From NCBI GenBank assembly GCA_964585385.1, contig CAZPDP010000014.1, positions 12,914-76,913 of the forward strand: 64,000 nt of DNA. Direction: 5' to 3'. Shown here piece by piece: positions 42,563-52,047 of this stretch (position 1 is its first letter; each line of letters starts with the position of its first letter). The notes below the pieces were generated by a model. The model saw only the letters and a program-made list of their open reading frames with translations, was not told where the DNA came from and made no database searches. The translations under genes were made by a program, and so were the position numbers. This stretch comes from JAGXLC01 sp964585385. Lineage in GTDB: Bacteria; Bacteroidota; Bacteroidia; Bacteroidales; UBA12077.

Positions 42563-44209
42563 TTATTCCTGATTAAAAGAATCCAAAACCTTTTTAATTG
42601 GCTCACCGTCGGAAGCATCTGGCAGTGGAAAATTAAACAGTATGGAGAGTGTAGGGGTTATATCTTTTAAATGTACTTTTTTGGTTGAAACACCCTTTTT
42701 AATATCCATCCCATACCAGATGAGGGGTATATGGTTGTCATAGCTAAATGAGGAACCGGTAGATTTAGGATATTCGGAAGTTCCAGGCTCTAAAGCAAGC
42801 AAAATATCTCCGGAGCGTTTTGGGTGGTAACTTTTCTGAAGCTTACTGAATAATCCGGAAGAAAAGTAAGAGTTGCTCAGGGTTGAAGCTGTAATAGCAT
42901 GAAGAACACCCGATTTTTTGACCATAAATCTGGCTATCTGTTCCCGGAACCTTTCAATATCATACCCTCGTTGGTCAATCAAGCCATGGTTGAGATAAAG
43001 CTGCCTGTTGGCATAGGCTTTTATCCAGTTTCCTTCTTCATATATGATACTCAAATAACTATTAAGCAAGGTAATTCCCTGCCCCGGGTTGAACTTTTTA
43101 GAAGATAGTCCTTTCATTGTTCTGTATTCCTTTGGATCTGAACAACCTCTGTCGGCTGTCAGTAATACCAGCACATTTTCACGGCCCAGTTCTTCATCAA
43201 TAAATGTCAGTAAATGCTTTAGTTGCTGGTCGAGACGAAGAAACAGGTCCTCCATTTCTATTGAGCGGGGGCCAAAAATTTCATTCACATAAGATGAAGA
43301 GGAAAAAGAAAGACTGAGCAAATCAGTGTGATTATCTTTACCCAGATTTTCATTCTTAATAAGAGATAAGGCAAAATCTTTCGTGTAGGTATTTCCAAAG
43401 GGAGTATATTTCAAATATTTATAGCTTCTGCTCTTGTTTTTCAAAGTCGAAAGGTTGTAAGGAAATTTCTTCTGATAAAGAAGCAAGAATCCCTCTTCGG
43501 CTTCATTCTCGTCAGGAAAACTCATGGTATAATTGCTGTCGGGCATAAGCTTGTGCCAGTATTTATTCATATAGATTTCCTGAAGGCCTTTTTCATTGAA
43601 CTCCCGGGTCCACACTGGTAAAGAATCCATATAATAGGAACTTGTAATCCAGTTTCCATTTTTATCATGAAACCAGAAAGCACCGTCGGATAATTTCCCA
43701 TTGCCCAGCACTGAAGAGACTGGATTTAAGCTTACACTATACACTTTAGATTTTTCATTCATCATTTTCAGTTCATCCCCGAAGGTGGTTGAAAACAGTT
43801 TTTGGGGGGAATAACCAGTTTCGCCGTTATCAGTTTTGCTTCCAACCGGTTCAAATTCCATATCCTCAACTGAAAAGATGTTCTTATCTGTCAACCTATC
43901 ATACCAATAATCGGCAATAACACCATGCCCTGAAGGATCTGTACCTGTGGATATTGTAGCAAACCCTGAAGATCGTTCTGTAATAGCATAACCCAGGCTG
44001 GCATTTTTGCAACTGATTCCCTGATTCACCATCTTCCTGAACCCCCCGTCCTTTTCAAATTTATTCCAGTACCTGAGCAACATTTCGTAACGCATCTGTT
44101 CCACCACCACCCGTACGATGAGCTTTGGTTTTTGAATATCTTGGGTCTGGGATTTTAAGGAGCCGGAAAAAACCAGAATAAAAATCAGGGAAGTCAGGAG
44201 TAGCCTCAT
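42563..44209 (-). CDS. Exported alkaline-phosphatase-superfamily protein
   Basis: The 548-residue product has a signal peptide (LLLTSLIFILVFSGSLKS). The family's nucleophile region is YAITERSSGFATISTGTDPS and is followed by GHGVIADYWYDRLT, as in PafA-type phosphatases and nucleotide pyrophosphatases. LVLLTADRGCSDP is a metal-site segment that normally reads TADHG; here the histidine position is Arg, so one metal ligand may be missing. Later HIPLIWYGMDIKKG fits the family. It is probably periplasmic. Whether it is a phosphomonoesterase or a diesterase cannot be told. Confidence 0.82.
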   Translation of the reverse strand: MRLLLTSLIFILVFSGSLKSQTQDIQKPKLIVRVVVEQMRYEMLLRYWNKFEKDGGFRKMVNQGISCKNASLGYAITERSSGFATISTGTDPSGHGVIADYWYDRLTDKNIFSVEDMEFEPVGSKTDNGETGYSPQKLFSTTFGDELKMMNEKSKVYSVSLNPVSSVLGNGKLSDGAFWFHDKNGNWITSSYYMDSLPVWTREFNEKGLQEIYMNKYWHKLMPDSNYTMSFPDENEAEEGFLLLYQKKFPYNLSTLKNKSRSYKYLKYTPFGNTYTKDFALSLIKNENLGKDNHTDLLSLSFSSSSYVNEIFGPRSIEMEDLFLRLDQQLKHLLTFIDEELGRENVLVLLTADRGCSDPKEYRTMKGLSSKKFNPGQGITLLNSYLSIIYEEGNWIKAYANRQLYLNHGLIDQRGYDIERFREQIARFMVKKSGVLHAITASTLSNSYFSSGLFSKLQKSYHPKRSGDILLALEPGTSEYPKSTGSSFSYDNHIPLIWYGMDIKKGVSTKKVHLKDITPTLSILFNFPLPDASDGEPIKKVLDSFNQE

Positions 44210-44250
44210 AGTATGCTCATTAAAATTTTGTTAGTTTGAAAGTATTTTAA

Positions 44251-45348
44251 TCAAACGTTAAATTTAAAGAAAATTATATCTCCGTCCTTAACAATGTATT
44301 CTTTGCCTTCCATATTCATTTTCCCTGCCTCTTTACAAGCAGCTTCGGATCCGTAATACACAAAATCCTCGTATTTTATCACTTCAGCCTTAATAAACCC
44401 CCTTTCAAAATCGGAGTGAATGGTGCCTCCGGCTTTAGGAGCTGTAGTACCTTTTTTTACTGTCCAGGCTCTGACTTCTTTGGGTCCGGCTGTAAAAAAA
44501 GTATCCAGCTTCAGAAGTTCATAAGCATTCCGGATCATTTTATTCAGCCCTGATTCCTCCAGGCCCAGGTCATCTAAAAACATCTGCCGCTCTTCCTCTG
44601 TCTCCAGCTCCACTATATCTGCTTCAATCCCTGCGGCAATTTTTATCACCTGGGCTTCTTCTCCCTCGGCTGCTTCCTCCACTTGTGCCATATATTTGTT
44701 CCCATTCTTCAAAGACGATTCATCAACGTTACAAACATAAAGTACCGGCTTATCAGTCAGCAATTGCATATCCTTAACCATCTCCTGGTCTTCTTTGTCA
44801 AGTCTAACTTCTCTTGCAGCCCTGCCTTCTGATAGGGCATCCTTATAACGGGTCAATACTTTTAAAAGTTTTTGAGCCTCTTTCTCTCCTGTTTTAGCCT
44901 GTTTTTCCACCTTCTGCATTCTGTTTTCCACTGTTTCAAGATCTTTCAGTTTAAGTTCAGCATCCACAACCTCCTTGTCTCTTACAGGATCAATGTCCCC
45001 GTCTATATGGGTAACATTCTCATCTTCGAAACATCTCAGAATATGAATAATAGCGTCTGTCTCACGTATATTGGCCAGGAACTGATTACCAAGCCCTTCT
45101 CCTTTACTGGCGCCCTTTACAAGTCCGGCGATATCCACAAATTCAATTGTGGTAGGGACAACCTTCTCGGGTTTTACCAGTTCTGCAATTTTATCCAGTC
45201 TCTTGTCAGGCACCGGTATTATCCCAATATTTGGGTCAATCGTACAAAAAGGATAATTGGCCGATTGAGCTTTAGCATTTGATAAACTATTAAAAAGGGT
45301 TGATTTGCCAACATTGGGTAAACCTACAATTCCGCACTTTAAAGCCAT
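44251..45348 (-). CDS. ychF: Ribosome-binding ATPase YchF (Obg-like)
   Basis: The 365-residue protein begins MALKCGIVGLPNVGKSTLFN from the ATG at 45348; the frame stays open 114 bases further but the family length supports this start. G1 is GLPNVGKS, G3 is VDIAGLVKGASKGEGLGNQF, and the nucleotide-specificity motif is NVDES, as in Obg-like ATPases that prefer ATP. The TGS domain is at the C-terminus (WTVKKGTTAPKAGGTIHSDF). It is a conserved translation-linked ATPase. Confidence 0.96.
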   Translation of the reverse strand: MALKCGIVGLPNVGKSTLFNSLSNAKAQSANYPFCTIDPNIGIIPVPDKRLDKIAELVKPEKVVPTTIEFVDIAGLVKGASKGEGLGNQFLANIRETDAIIHILRCFEDENVTHIDGDIDPVRDKEVVDAELKLKDLETVENRMQKVEKQAKTGEKEAQKLLKVLTRYKDALSEGRAAREVRLDKEDQEMVKDMQLLTDKPVLYVCNVDESSLKNGNKYMAQVEEAAEGEEAQVIKIAAGIEADIVELETEEERQMFLDDLGLEESGLNKMIRNAYELLKLDTFFTAGPKEVRAWTVKKGTTAPKAGGTIHSDFERGFIKAEVIKYEDFVYYGSEAACKEAGKMNMEGKEYIVKDGDIIFFKFNV

Positions 45349-45555
45349 TTGGGCAACACATTTTAAATTATTATATAAATCGTGCAAAAATAATCTTTTA
45401 TCACTACGACCGTTTAGATTATTAACAATAATTTTTGATAAATAAGTTATATTTTTTGTCAATCCGTTTATTCTAATCCAATGAAAATCGTATTTTTACA
45501 AGCCAAAAGCCAGAACAAGGTCATTGATTTACAAATAGTTATAAATTAGAATAAA

Positions 45556-46401
45556 ATGAATCGTACGGAAGAATTGAAAAATATTGCGTCTCAGGTAAGA
45601 AGAGATATTGTAAGAATGGTACATGCACAAAACTCTGGTCACCCAGGAGGATCATTAGGTTGCACTGATTTTATGACCGCTTTGTATTTTGAAATAATGA
45701 AGCATAACCCAAAGGAATTTAAAATGGATGGAAGAGATGAAGATATATTTATTCTTTCCAATGGTCACATATCCCCGGTTTTTTACAGCGTTCTGGCCCG
45801 TTCCGGATATTTTGACACAAAAGAGCTGGCTACCTTTCGAATGATCAACTCAAGACTACAGGGACATCCGGCCACGTCTCAAAAACTTCCCGGCGTAAGA
45901 GTAGCTACAGGTTCCCTGGGACAAGGCATTTCCGTTGCAATGGGTGCAGCGCTGGCCAAAAAACAAAACAATGATGACAGAACCGTTTTTTGTTTGTGTG
46001 GGGATGGAGAAATGCAGGAAGGACAGGTTTGGGAAGCCCTTATGTTCTCAGCGGCTCATGAGCTGGACAATGTAATTCTCACAATCGATTACAATGGAAA
46101 ACAAATTGACGGACCCGTTGACGAAGTGTTAACCCTTGGCGACCTGAAAGCAAAAATCTCTGCATTTGGTTGGGTAACAATAGAGCTGGACGGCAACAAC
46201 ATGCAGGAAGTGCTGGATACCATTAATGAAGCTAAGAAAAAACTTGGAAAGAAAAAGCCTGTCGCAATAATAATGAAAACAGAAATGGGAATGGGTGTCG
46301 ATTATATGATGGGTACTCACAAATGGCACGGAGTAGCTCCCAATGATGAACAACTGGAAAAGGCTTTGGATCAGCTTGAAGAGACACTCGGAGATTTCTA
46401 A
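45556..46401 (+). CDS. Transketolase, N-terminal (TPP-binding) subunit
   Basis: The 281-residue product is the N-terminal half of transketolase. The start region reads QNSGHPGGSLGCTDFMTALY and the thiamine-diphosphate motif is GDGEMQEGQVWEALMF followed by LDNVILTIDYNGKQIDG. Split transketolases need both subunits; the C-terminal half is at 46905. The pentose phosphate pathway is its usual place. It is the first gene of a run that includes the MGS-like gene and an ECF sigma factor. Confidence 0.93.
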   Translation: MNRTEELKNIASQVRRDIVRMVHAQNSGHPGGSLGCTDFMTALYFEIMKHNPKEFKMDGRDEDIFILSNGHISPVFYSVLARSGYFDTKELATFRMINSRLQGHPATSQKLPGVRVATGSLGQGISVAMGAALAKKQNNDDRTVFCLCGDGEMQEGQVWEALMFSAAHELDNVILTIDYNGKQIDGPVDEVLTLGDLKAKISAFGWVTIELDGNNMQEVLDTINEAKKKLGKKKPVAIIMKTEMGMGVDYMMGTHKWHGVAPNDEQLEKALDQLEETLGDF

Positions 46402-46445
46402 AACCTTTTTGATAGATTATCGTTTGAACCTAATAAATCAGGATT

Positions 46446-46844
46446 ATGAAAAATATAGTAATAATCGCACACGATGCAAAAAAGCCTGAGATGGTCCAGT
46501 TTCTCAATGAAAGAAAAGACTGGATTGATGGTGTGAATCTGGTTGCCACAGGACGTACAGCGGAGTATGTCGAATCCAACAACCTTGAAGTAAAACACAT
46601 GAGCCCTGGAAAATATGGCGGTTATAACGAAATAACCGAAATGATCAAGGAAGGGGAAATAGACATAGTAATTTTCTTCCGTGATCCTAATGTAAAACAA
46701 CCGCATCATGAAGATATCCAGGAATTGTTGGATCAATGCGATAAGAATTATATTGGGCTTGCCACCAACAAATCAAGTGCAGAACTTCTTATCCTTGGTT
46801 TGATTAAAAAAGAAGATTACGAACGGTTCAAAAACGATAATTAA
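46446..46844 (+). CDS. Methylglyoxal-synthase-like protein, altered active site
   Basis: The 132-residue protein aligns without gaps from GG onward to E. coli MgsA (compared from memory). H9-D10 (IIAHD), the FRDP Asp and the PHHED His and Asp are kept. The catalytic base D71 of MgsA (GPMGGDQQ) is a tyrosine here (GKYGGYNE), and the phosphate-site TGTTG reads TGRTA. It may not make methylglyoxal and could be a regulatory or ligand-binding MGS-fold protein. It lies between the two transketolase halves, 44 and 60 bp from them, on the same strand. Confidence 0.82.
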   Translation: MKNIVIIAHDAKKPEMVQFLNERKDWIDGVNLVATGRTAEYVESNNLEVKHMSPGKYGGYNEITEMIKEGEIDIVIFFRDPNVKQPHHEDIQELLDQCDKNYIGLATNKSSAELLILGLIKKEDYERFKNDN

Positions 46845-46904
46845 TAAGAATTCAAACAAAACACGAACAATAACTAATACTCTATCTGAGAAAAAAAACA
46901 ATTT

Positions 46905-47897
46905 ATGGAAAAAGTAGTAGCAAAAGAATCAAAAGCAACAAGAGCAGGGTTTGGAGCTGGTCTTTATGAATTAGGCAAAACCAATCAGGATGTAGTAGCT
47001 TTAGGTGCTGATTTGAGCGGATCTTTAAAGATGACTGAATTTATCAATGAATTCCCGGAGCGTTTTTATCAATGTGGTATTGCAGAAGCCAATATGATGG
47101 GAATGGCTGCAGGACTGACCATTGGAGGGAAAATCCCATTTGCAACATCATTCGCAAACTTTGCAACAGGTAGGGTATACGACCAGATTCGACAATCAAT
47201 TTGTTATTCCAAGAAAAATGTTAAGATATGTGCTTCGCATGCAGGGTTAACCTTAGGTGAAGACGGCGCATCTCACCAGATAATTGAAGACATTGGGCTA
47301 ATGAAGATGCTGCCCAACATGACAGTAATAAATCCGGCAGATTATAATCAGACCAAAGCTGCAACCTTAGCGATTGCAGAAATGTATGGACCTACCTATC
47401 TCAGGTTCGGAAGACCCAAGGTCCCCAATTTTACTGCTGAAAATCAAAATTTCGAGATAGGAAAAGCTGTCCTCATGAATGAAGGGACCGATGTAACTAT
47501 TATCGCAACAGGACACCTGCTTTTTACAGCATTAAAAGCTGCCGAACTGCTGTCTGAAAAAGGAATTTCAGCAGAAGTAATCAACATACACACCATTAAG
47601 CCTTTAGATGAAGAAGCAATTCTTGAATCCACCAAGAAGACTAGTGCTGTTGTTACAGCAGAAGAGCACATGAGAAATGGAGGCCTTGGAGACAGCGTTG
47701 CTCAGCTACTGGGCCGTAAAAATCCATTGCCTGTCGAAATGGTAGCAGTTGATGACACATTCGGAGAAAGTGGAAAACCGCAGGAGCTTCTCAAAAAATA
47801 CAACCTCGACCTACCCGATATAGTTAACGCTGCTGAAAGGGTAATCGAAAGGAAAGAAAACCAAAACAAAAAGTACATCATTTCATCAGCCTCATAA
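46905..47897 (+). CDS. Transketolase, C-terminal subunit
   Basis: The 330-residue product is the C-terminal half of transketolase: a pyrimidine-binding domain (VVALGADLSGSLKMTEFI, then QCGIAEANMMGMAAGLTIGG) and a C-terminal transketolase domain (VTIIATGHLLFTALKAAELL). GEDGASHQIIEDIGLM is the typical family loop. It pairs with the N-terminal subunit at 45556 to form an active enzyme. Confidence 0.93.
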   Translation: MEKVVAKESKATRAGFGAGLYELGKTNQDVVALGADLSGSLKMTEFINEFPERFYQCGIAEANMMGMAAGLTIGGKIPFATSFANFATGRVYDQIRQSICYSKKNVKICASHAGLTLGEDGASHQIIEDIGLMKMLPNMTVINPADYNQTKAATLAIAEMYGPTYLRFGRPKVPNFTAENQNFEIGKAVLMNEGTDVTIIATGHLLFTALKAAELLSEKGISAEVINIHTIKPLDEEAILESTKKTSAVVTAEEHMRNGGLGDSVAQLLGRKNPLPVEMVAVDDTFGESGKPQELLKKYNLDLPDIVNAAERVIERKENQNKKYIISSAS

Positions 47898-47917
47898 ATT
47901 AAGACAGGATAAGAAAT

Positions 47918-48466
47918 ATGGCAGAATACTCTGATATAGAGTTGCTCTCGATGTTCAGGAATGAGGAAACAAAAAATTTTGCTTTTAAATTAATTATAAA
48001 TAAATACCAGGAAAGGCTTTACTGGCATATCCGGAAAATGGTTATCAATCATGAAGATGCCGATGACATACTTCAGAACACTTTTGTAAAAGTCTGGAAA
48101 AGCCTTCTAAATTTTCGGGAAGACTCCAAATTATACACATGGCTATACCGCATCGCAACAAATGAATCGCTGACTTTTTTAAAGCAGAAAAAGAAAAGAT
48201 TCTTTGTCTCTTTTGTCGATGTGGAAAACCAATTAAAAAATACACTCGAAAGCGATGAGTATTTTAACGGGGATCAGATTCAGTTAAAACTTCAGAAAGC
48301 AATTCTGAAATTGCCGGAAAAACAGAGGATAGTTTTCAATATGAAATATTTTGAGGAAATGAAGTATGAAGATATGTCAGAAATATTAGATACTTCAGTC
48401 GGTGCCCTGAAAGCATCCTATCATCATGCGGTGAAAAAGATCGAAAAGTATTTGAAAGAAGATTAA
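47918..48466 (+). CDS. ECF-type RNA polymerase sigma factor
   Basis: The 182-residue product has sigma-2 (about 20-90: YWHIRKMVINHEDADDILQN, then TFVKVW) and sigma-4 (about 125-180: LPEKQRIVFNMKYFEEMKYE followed by EMSEI-like helix-turn-helix and KASYHHAVKKIEKYL). It begins 20 bp after the transketolase gene. The next two genes encode a single-pass membrane protein and an exported protein, so envelope-stress control is likely. Confidence 0.92.
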   Translation: MAEYSDIELLSMFRNEETKNFAFKLIINKYQERLYWHIRKMVINHEDADDILQNTFVKVWKSLLNFREDSKLYTWLYRIATNESLTFLKQKKKRFFVSFVDVENQLKNTLESDEYFNGDQIQLKLQKAILKLPEKQRIVFNMKYFEEMKYEDMSEILDTSVGALKASYHHAVKKIEKYLKED

Positions 48467-48513
48467 ACTATTATTAAACTGCTAAGTCATAAAAGAAAAA
48501 GGGGAAAATAGCT

Positions 48514-48969
48514 ATGAAAAAGGATACCAAGTTAAACGACATGAATAAAAAATTGCCCTTCAGGGTCCCGGATAATTATTTCGGGGAGTTGCCTGACAGG
48601 ATAATGGAGAAGATCCAGGAAGAACAAAAAGAGAAAAGCAAAAATACACCCATAATCTATATACTTAAGCCTGCTTTTTCACTTGCAGCCATGTTTATAG
48701 GGTTTGCTATAATTGCATATCTTGCTGTTAATATGATTGAACAACCCCGGGAAAAGGCTTTTCCTGATGATATTGCTAAAGCCAATTACGAAAAGCAATA
48801 TACGTCAGAAGAAGAATTGCTGGATGCAATTAACCAGGAAGAACAGCAAATTCAGATAAAAGAAGAAACAGATGAATATATCGACTATCTTCTTAACGAA
48901 GGCGATATTGATTATGGAACTTTAATCAATGAATTGAAAGAAAAGGAACAAGACACTTCCCAAAAATAA
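48514..48969 (+). CDS. Single-pass membrane protein, possible anti-sigma factor
   Basis: The 151-residue product has a cytoplasmic segment of about 47 residues (LPFRVPDNYFGELPDRIMEK), one membrane helix (about 52-71, PAFSLAAMFIGFAIIAYLAV) and a Glu/Gln-rich external tail. The PDNYF phrase occurs in many Bacteroidota proteins encoded beside ECF sigma factors. Its place directly after a sigma factor suggests an anti-sigma role. No zinc-binding HXXXCXXC motif is seen. Confidence 0.7.
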   Translation: MKKDTKLNDMNKKLPFRVPDNYFGELPDRIMEKIQEEQKEKSKNTPIIYILKPAFSLAAMFIGFAIIAYLAVNMIEQPREKAFPDDIAKANYEKQYTSEEELLDAINQEEQQIQIKEETDEYIDYLLNEGDIDYGTLINELKEKEQDTSQK

Positions 48970-48978
48970 ATTAAACCT

Positions 48979-49440
48979 ATGAAACCCTATATCATACTTA
49001 TGCTTTTATTGCCTATGGCCTTTCTGAGCTTAAAAAGCTATGCACAGGAGGACAAGGATGAGCGTAGTATACGTGAACAAATTGAGACTGAAAAGATTGC
49101 GTTTTTTACTGAAAAAATTGGTCTCACTCTTAAAGAGGCTGAAAGATTTTGGCCTGTATACAATGAATACTGGGATAAGAAAAACGCTATCATTAAAGAA
49201 CGTAAGGAAAAGATGAACGCTTATCTAAATGAAACCAAGGCTTTTTCAAAAAAAGAAATGGAAGAACTTGCGGATTCTTACGTGGATTACAGAATGCAAA
49301 AAGCAAAACTGCTGGAAGAGTACCACGAAAAATTTAAAGAAGTTCTCCCGGTGGAAAAAGTCATGCGTGTATATTTGGCCGATTATGACTTTAAATCTTA
49401 TCTTCTTAAAAAAATCAAAAAGCAGGGACAAAACAAATAA
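48979..49440 (+). CDS. Exported Spy/CpxP-like protein
   Basis: The 153-residue product has a signal peptide (MLLLPMAFLSLKSYAQ) and a mostly helical, highly charged body (EKIAFFTEKIGLTLKEAERF, then WPVYNEYWDKKNAIIKERKE). The LTLKEAERFWPVYNEY phrase resembles periplasmic heavy-metal-sensor or Spy-type proteins. It is the third gene of the sigma factor unit and may sense envelope stress. A terminator follows. Confidence 0.72.
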   Translation: MKPYIILMLLLPMAFLSLKSYAQEDKDERSIREQIETEKIAFFTEKIGLTLKEAERFWPVYNEYWDKKNAIIKERKEKMNAYLNETKAFSKKEMEELADSYVDYRMQKAKLLEEYHEKFKEVLPVEKVMRVYLADYDFKSYLLKKIKKQGQNK

Positions 49441-49471
49441 TTTCAATATTTTTCATATATCACCCCTTTTG

Positions 49472-49502
49472 CGCTGGAATATTTTAAATTCCGGCGTTTT
49501 TT
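49472..49502 (+). terminator. Terminator after the sigma factor operon
   Basis: CGCTGGAAT (49472-49480) pairs with ATTCCGGCG (49488-49496) in nine pairs, one G-U, followed by TTTTTT. It ends the run that starts at 45556. Confidence 0.88.
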
Positions 49503-49590
49503 ATTCCATTCACTCCGTTTTGAATAAGACTTGCATTAACAGATGATTTCCGCTATCTTCGGGTTAGATAAAAAGTTAAATTCTTACAAA

Positions 49591-51999
49591 ATGAAAAAAT
49601 TTGGCCGTATCCCTTTTATTGCAATCATTGTTTTGATAGCACTGATTATTATCGGTGCTTTCCTGATCAACAAAATTTCAAAACAAAGCATCCCCGACTA
49701 CAACGAGGACATAGAATTAACCGGTCTTTCAAACCCGGTAACGGTGTACAGGGATAGTTTCGCAATCCCTCATGTTTTTGCCGACAATGAGAAGGACCTT
49801 TACACGGCTGTTGGTTACTTAATGGCCCAGGACAGGCTCTGGCAAATGGATCTACTCAGAAGAGCCACAACAGGCAACCTTTCCGAGATTTTCGGTAAAG
49901 ATTTTGTTGAGACAGATGCCCTCATGCGATCATTAAGAATTACAGAAAAATCAAAATTGGTCCTGAAAAACACCTCCCCAAAAGTTCTAACTGCCCTGGA
50001 AGCTTTTGCAAATGGTGTAAATCAGTATATCCAAAAAAATAAAAGTAAACTGCCTGTTGAATTTGCTATTCTGCAATATAAACCCAAGCCCTGGAAACCT
50101 GTACATTCAGTCAACCTGATAGGGTATATGGCCTGGGACCTGACGATGCCGTGGGACTATGAGATGGCGCTCCGTAAAATGAAAAATAAGCTGGATGATG
50201 AAAAATATGCTTCTCTGGTACCTAACCTCTCCAGGCAAAAATCTTATGTATATAATGAGTTTACCAGTGACTCAATCATCAATACCATGATAAAAAATCT
50301 GTACAGTCACAAAACAAAACTGGAAAACCTGGGACTTAAAGTTTTTACGGGAAGCAACAACTGGGCCGTATCAGGCAGGAAAAGCACCACTGGAAAACCC
50401 ATACTGGCCAATGATATGCATCTGGGACTTTTTTCACCAGGGATCTGGTCACAAATGCATATGGTAGCCGAAGGAAGTGTGAATGTAACCGGCGTGATTT
50501 TACCAGGTCAACCCTTCATTATTTCCGGGCACAACAATACAATAGCATGGGGAATGACAAACGTGATGCTAGATGACATGGACTTCTACAAAGAAACTAT
50601 CAATCCTCAGGATTCTTCGAAGTATAAACTAAACGGAGAATGGCAAGATATTGATATTTCAGAGGAACTGATTCCCCTTAAAGGAGGAGATACCGTAAAA
50701 AGAAGACTTCGTTTCACTCACCGGGGACCCATTATTTCAAGATTTAAAGATATCCAGGATGAGGCTATCTCTATGAAATGGATTGGAAACGAATACAGTA
50801 ACGAATTACGTACAGTGTACCTTCTGAATCATGCTGAAAACTGGTCAGACTTTAAAGATGCGGTCAGCACATTTATTTCAATAAGCCAGAACATTGTATA
50901 TGCCGATACCAGGGGGAATATAGGATTATACTGTTGTGCAGGAATCCCCATTAGAGAAGGAGATGGTATCAGCGTCTATCCGGGCGATACAACTCAATAC
51001 GACTGGAAGGGGCTTGTTCCATTTGATCAGCTCCCGCACACCTATAATCCTGAATCAGGATTTGTATCTTCAGCCAATAACCGGACTGTCGGACCGGAAT
51101 ATCCATACTATGTAAGCCACTGGTTTGATCTTCCTTCAAGGATAAACCGAATAAGAGAATTGTTACGTAATAAGGAAAAGCTTTCTGCAGAGGATTTTAA
51201 AAAAATACAAACTGACCAGAAATCAAATATGGTTGAGCGTATTAAACCAATAATAACAAAAGAATTAAGTAATTCTGCTGATAAACTAGAACCTCTTGAA
51301 AAAGAAGGACTTGAAAAACTGGAAAATTGGGACGGCTCTTATTTAAAAGATAAAGCAGCTCCTTTAATTTTCGAAGAGTTCTATATCAATTTGGCCAAAA
51401 ATATTGCAAAAGATGAACTGGGTGATTCGCTGATAAATACTTTTATGGGTAAAAGGATAATGGTCAGGAATATTGTTGACCAGTGCCTGGAAGATAGCAT
51501 CTCCTGGATTGATGATATTTCCACCCCGGAAAAAACTGAAAGTTTAGGAGATATTATACTTAAAAGTTTTAGTCAAACCATCTCACAACTAAAGGAAAAG
51601 GCAGGTGGCAACATGAACAAATGGAAATGGGGAGAATTCCACACAATCACCCTAAAGCATCCATTGAGCGAGAAAAAAATTCTGGACAGAATCTTCAATC
51701 TGAACAAAGGGCCATATAGTGTTGGTGGTAGTTATCATACAGTCTGCCCATACAGCTATTCCTATAACAACCCATATAAGGCAGACCACGGAGCCTCTCA
51801 CCGGCATATATACAACCTGGAGAACCTAAACGATTCATGGTCAGTTATTCCAACTGGAGTTTCAGGTGTACCAGCCAGTAAACATTACTGCGATCAGACA
51901 GAAATGTATCTCAACAAGAAATATCATCAGGATATTACAGACAAAGAAAAAATAAAGGGAATAGCGCAGTATAAAATGAAATTTAAAAAAAATAATTAA
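49591..51999 (+). CDS. Penicillin-acylase-family hydrolase
   Basis: The 802-residue product from the ATG at 49591 starts with MKKFGRIPFIAIIVLIALII, a membrane anchor; a start 48 bases upstream is open but adds only a hydrophilic lead. The alpha chain (DIELTGLSNPVTVYRDSFAI, PHVFADNEKDLYTAVGYLM) precedes the nucleophile serine in GSNNWAVSGRKSTTGKPILAN, which becomes N-terminal after self-cleavage of the precursor. C-terminal SVGGSYHTVCPYSY also fits. It is an Ntn-hydrolase that may cut N-acyl substrates such as acyl-homoserine lactones; the substrate is unknown. Confidence 0.9.
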   Translation: MKKFGRIPFIAIIVLIALIIIGAFLINKISKQSIPDYNEDIELTGLSNPVTVYRDSFAIPHVFADNEKDLYTAVGYLMAQDRLWQMDLLRRATTGNLSEIFGKDFVETDALMRSLRITEKSKLVLKNTSPKVLTALEAFANGVNQYIQKNKSKLPVEFAILQYKPKPWKPVHSVNLIGYMAWDLTMPWDYEMALRKMKNKLDDEKYASLVPNLSRQKSYVYNEFTSDSIINTMIKNLYSHKTKLENLGLKVFTGSNNWAVSGRKSTTGKPILANDMHLGLFSPGIWSQMHMVAEGSVNVTGVILPGQPFIISGHNNTIAWGMTNVMLDDMDFYKETINPQDSSKYKLNGEWQDIDISEELIPLKGGDTVKRRLRFTHRGPIISRFKDIQDEAISMKWIGNEYSNELRTVYLLNHAENWSDFKDAVSTFISISQNIVYADTRGNIGLYCCAGIPIREGDGISVYPGDTTQYDWKGLVPFDQLPHTYNPESGFVSSANNRTVGPEYPYYVSHWFDLPSRINRIRELLRNKEKLSAEDFKKIQTDQKSNMVERIKPIITKELSNSADKLEPLEKEGLEKLENWDGSYLKDKAAPLIFEEFYINLAKNIAKDELGDSLINTFMGKRIMVRNIVDQCLEDSISWIDDISTPEKTESLGDIILKSFSQTISQLKEKAGGNMNKWKWGEFHTITLKHPLSEKKILDRIFNLNKGPYSVGGSYHTVCPYSYSYNNPYKADHGASHRHIYNLENLNDSWSVIPTGVSGVPASKHYCDQTEMYLNKKYHQDITDKEKIKGIAQYKMKFKKNN

Positions 52000-52047
52000 G
52001 GGTAAACATTAATCCCTTTTCCTTAGTTGTAAATAAAAAACAGACCT

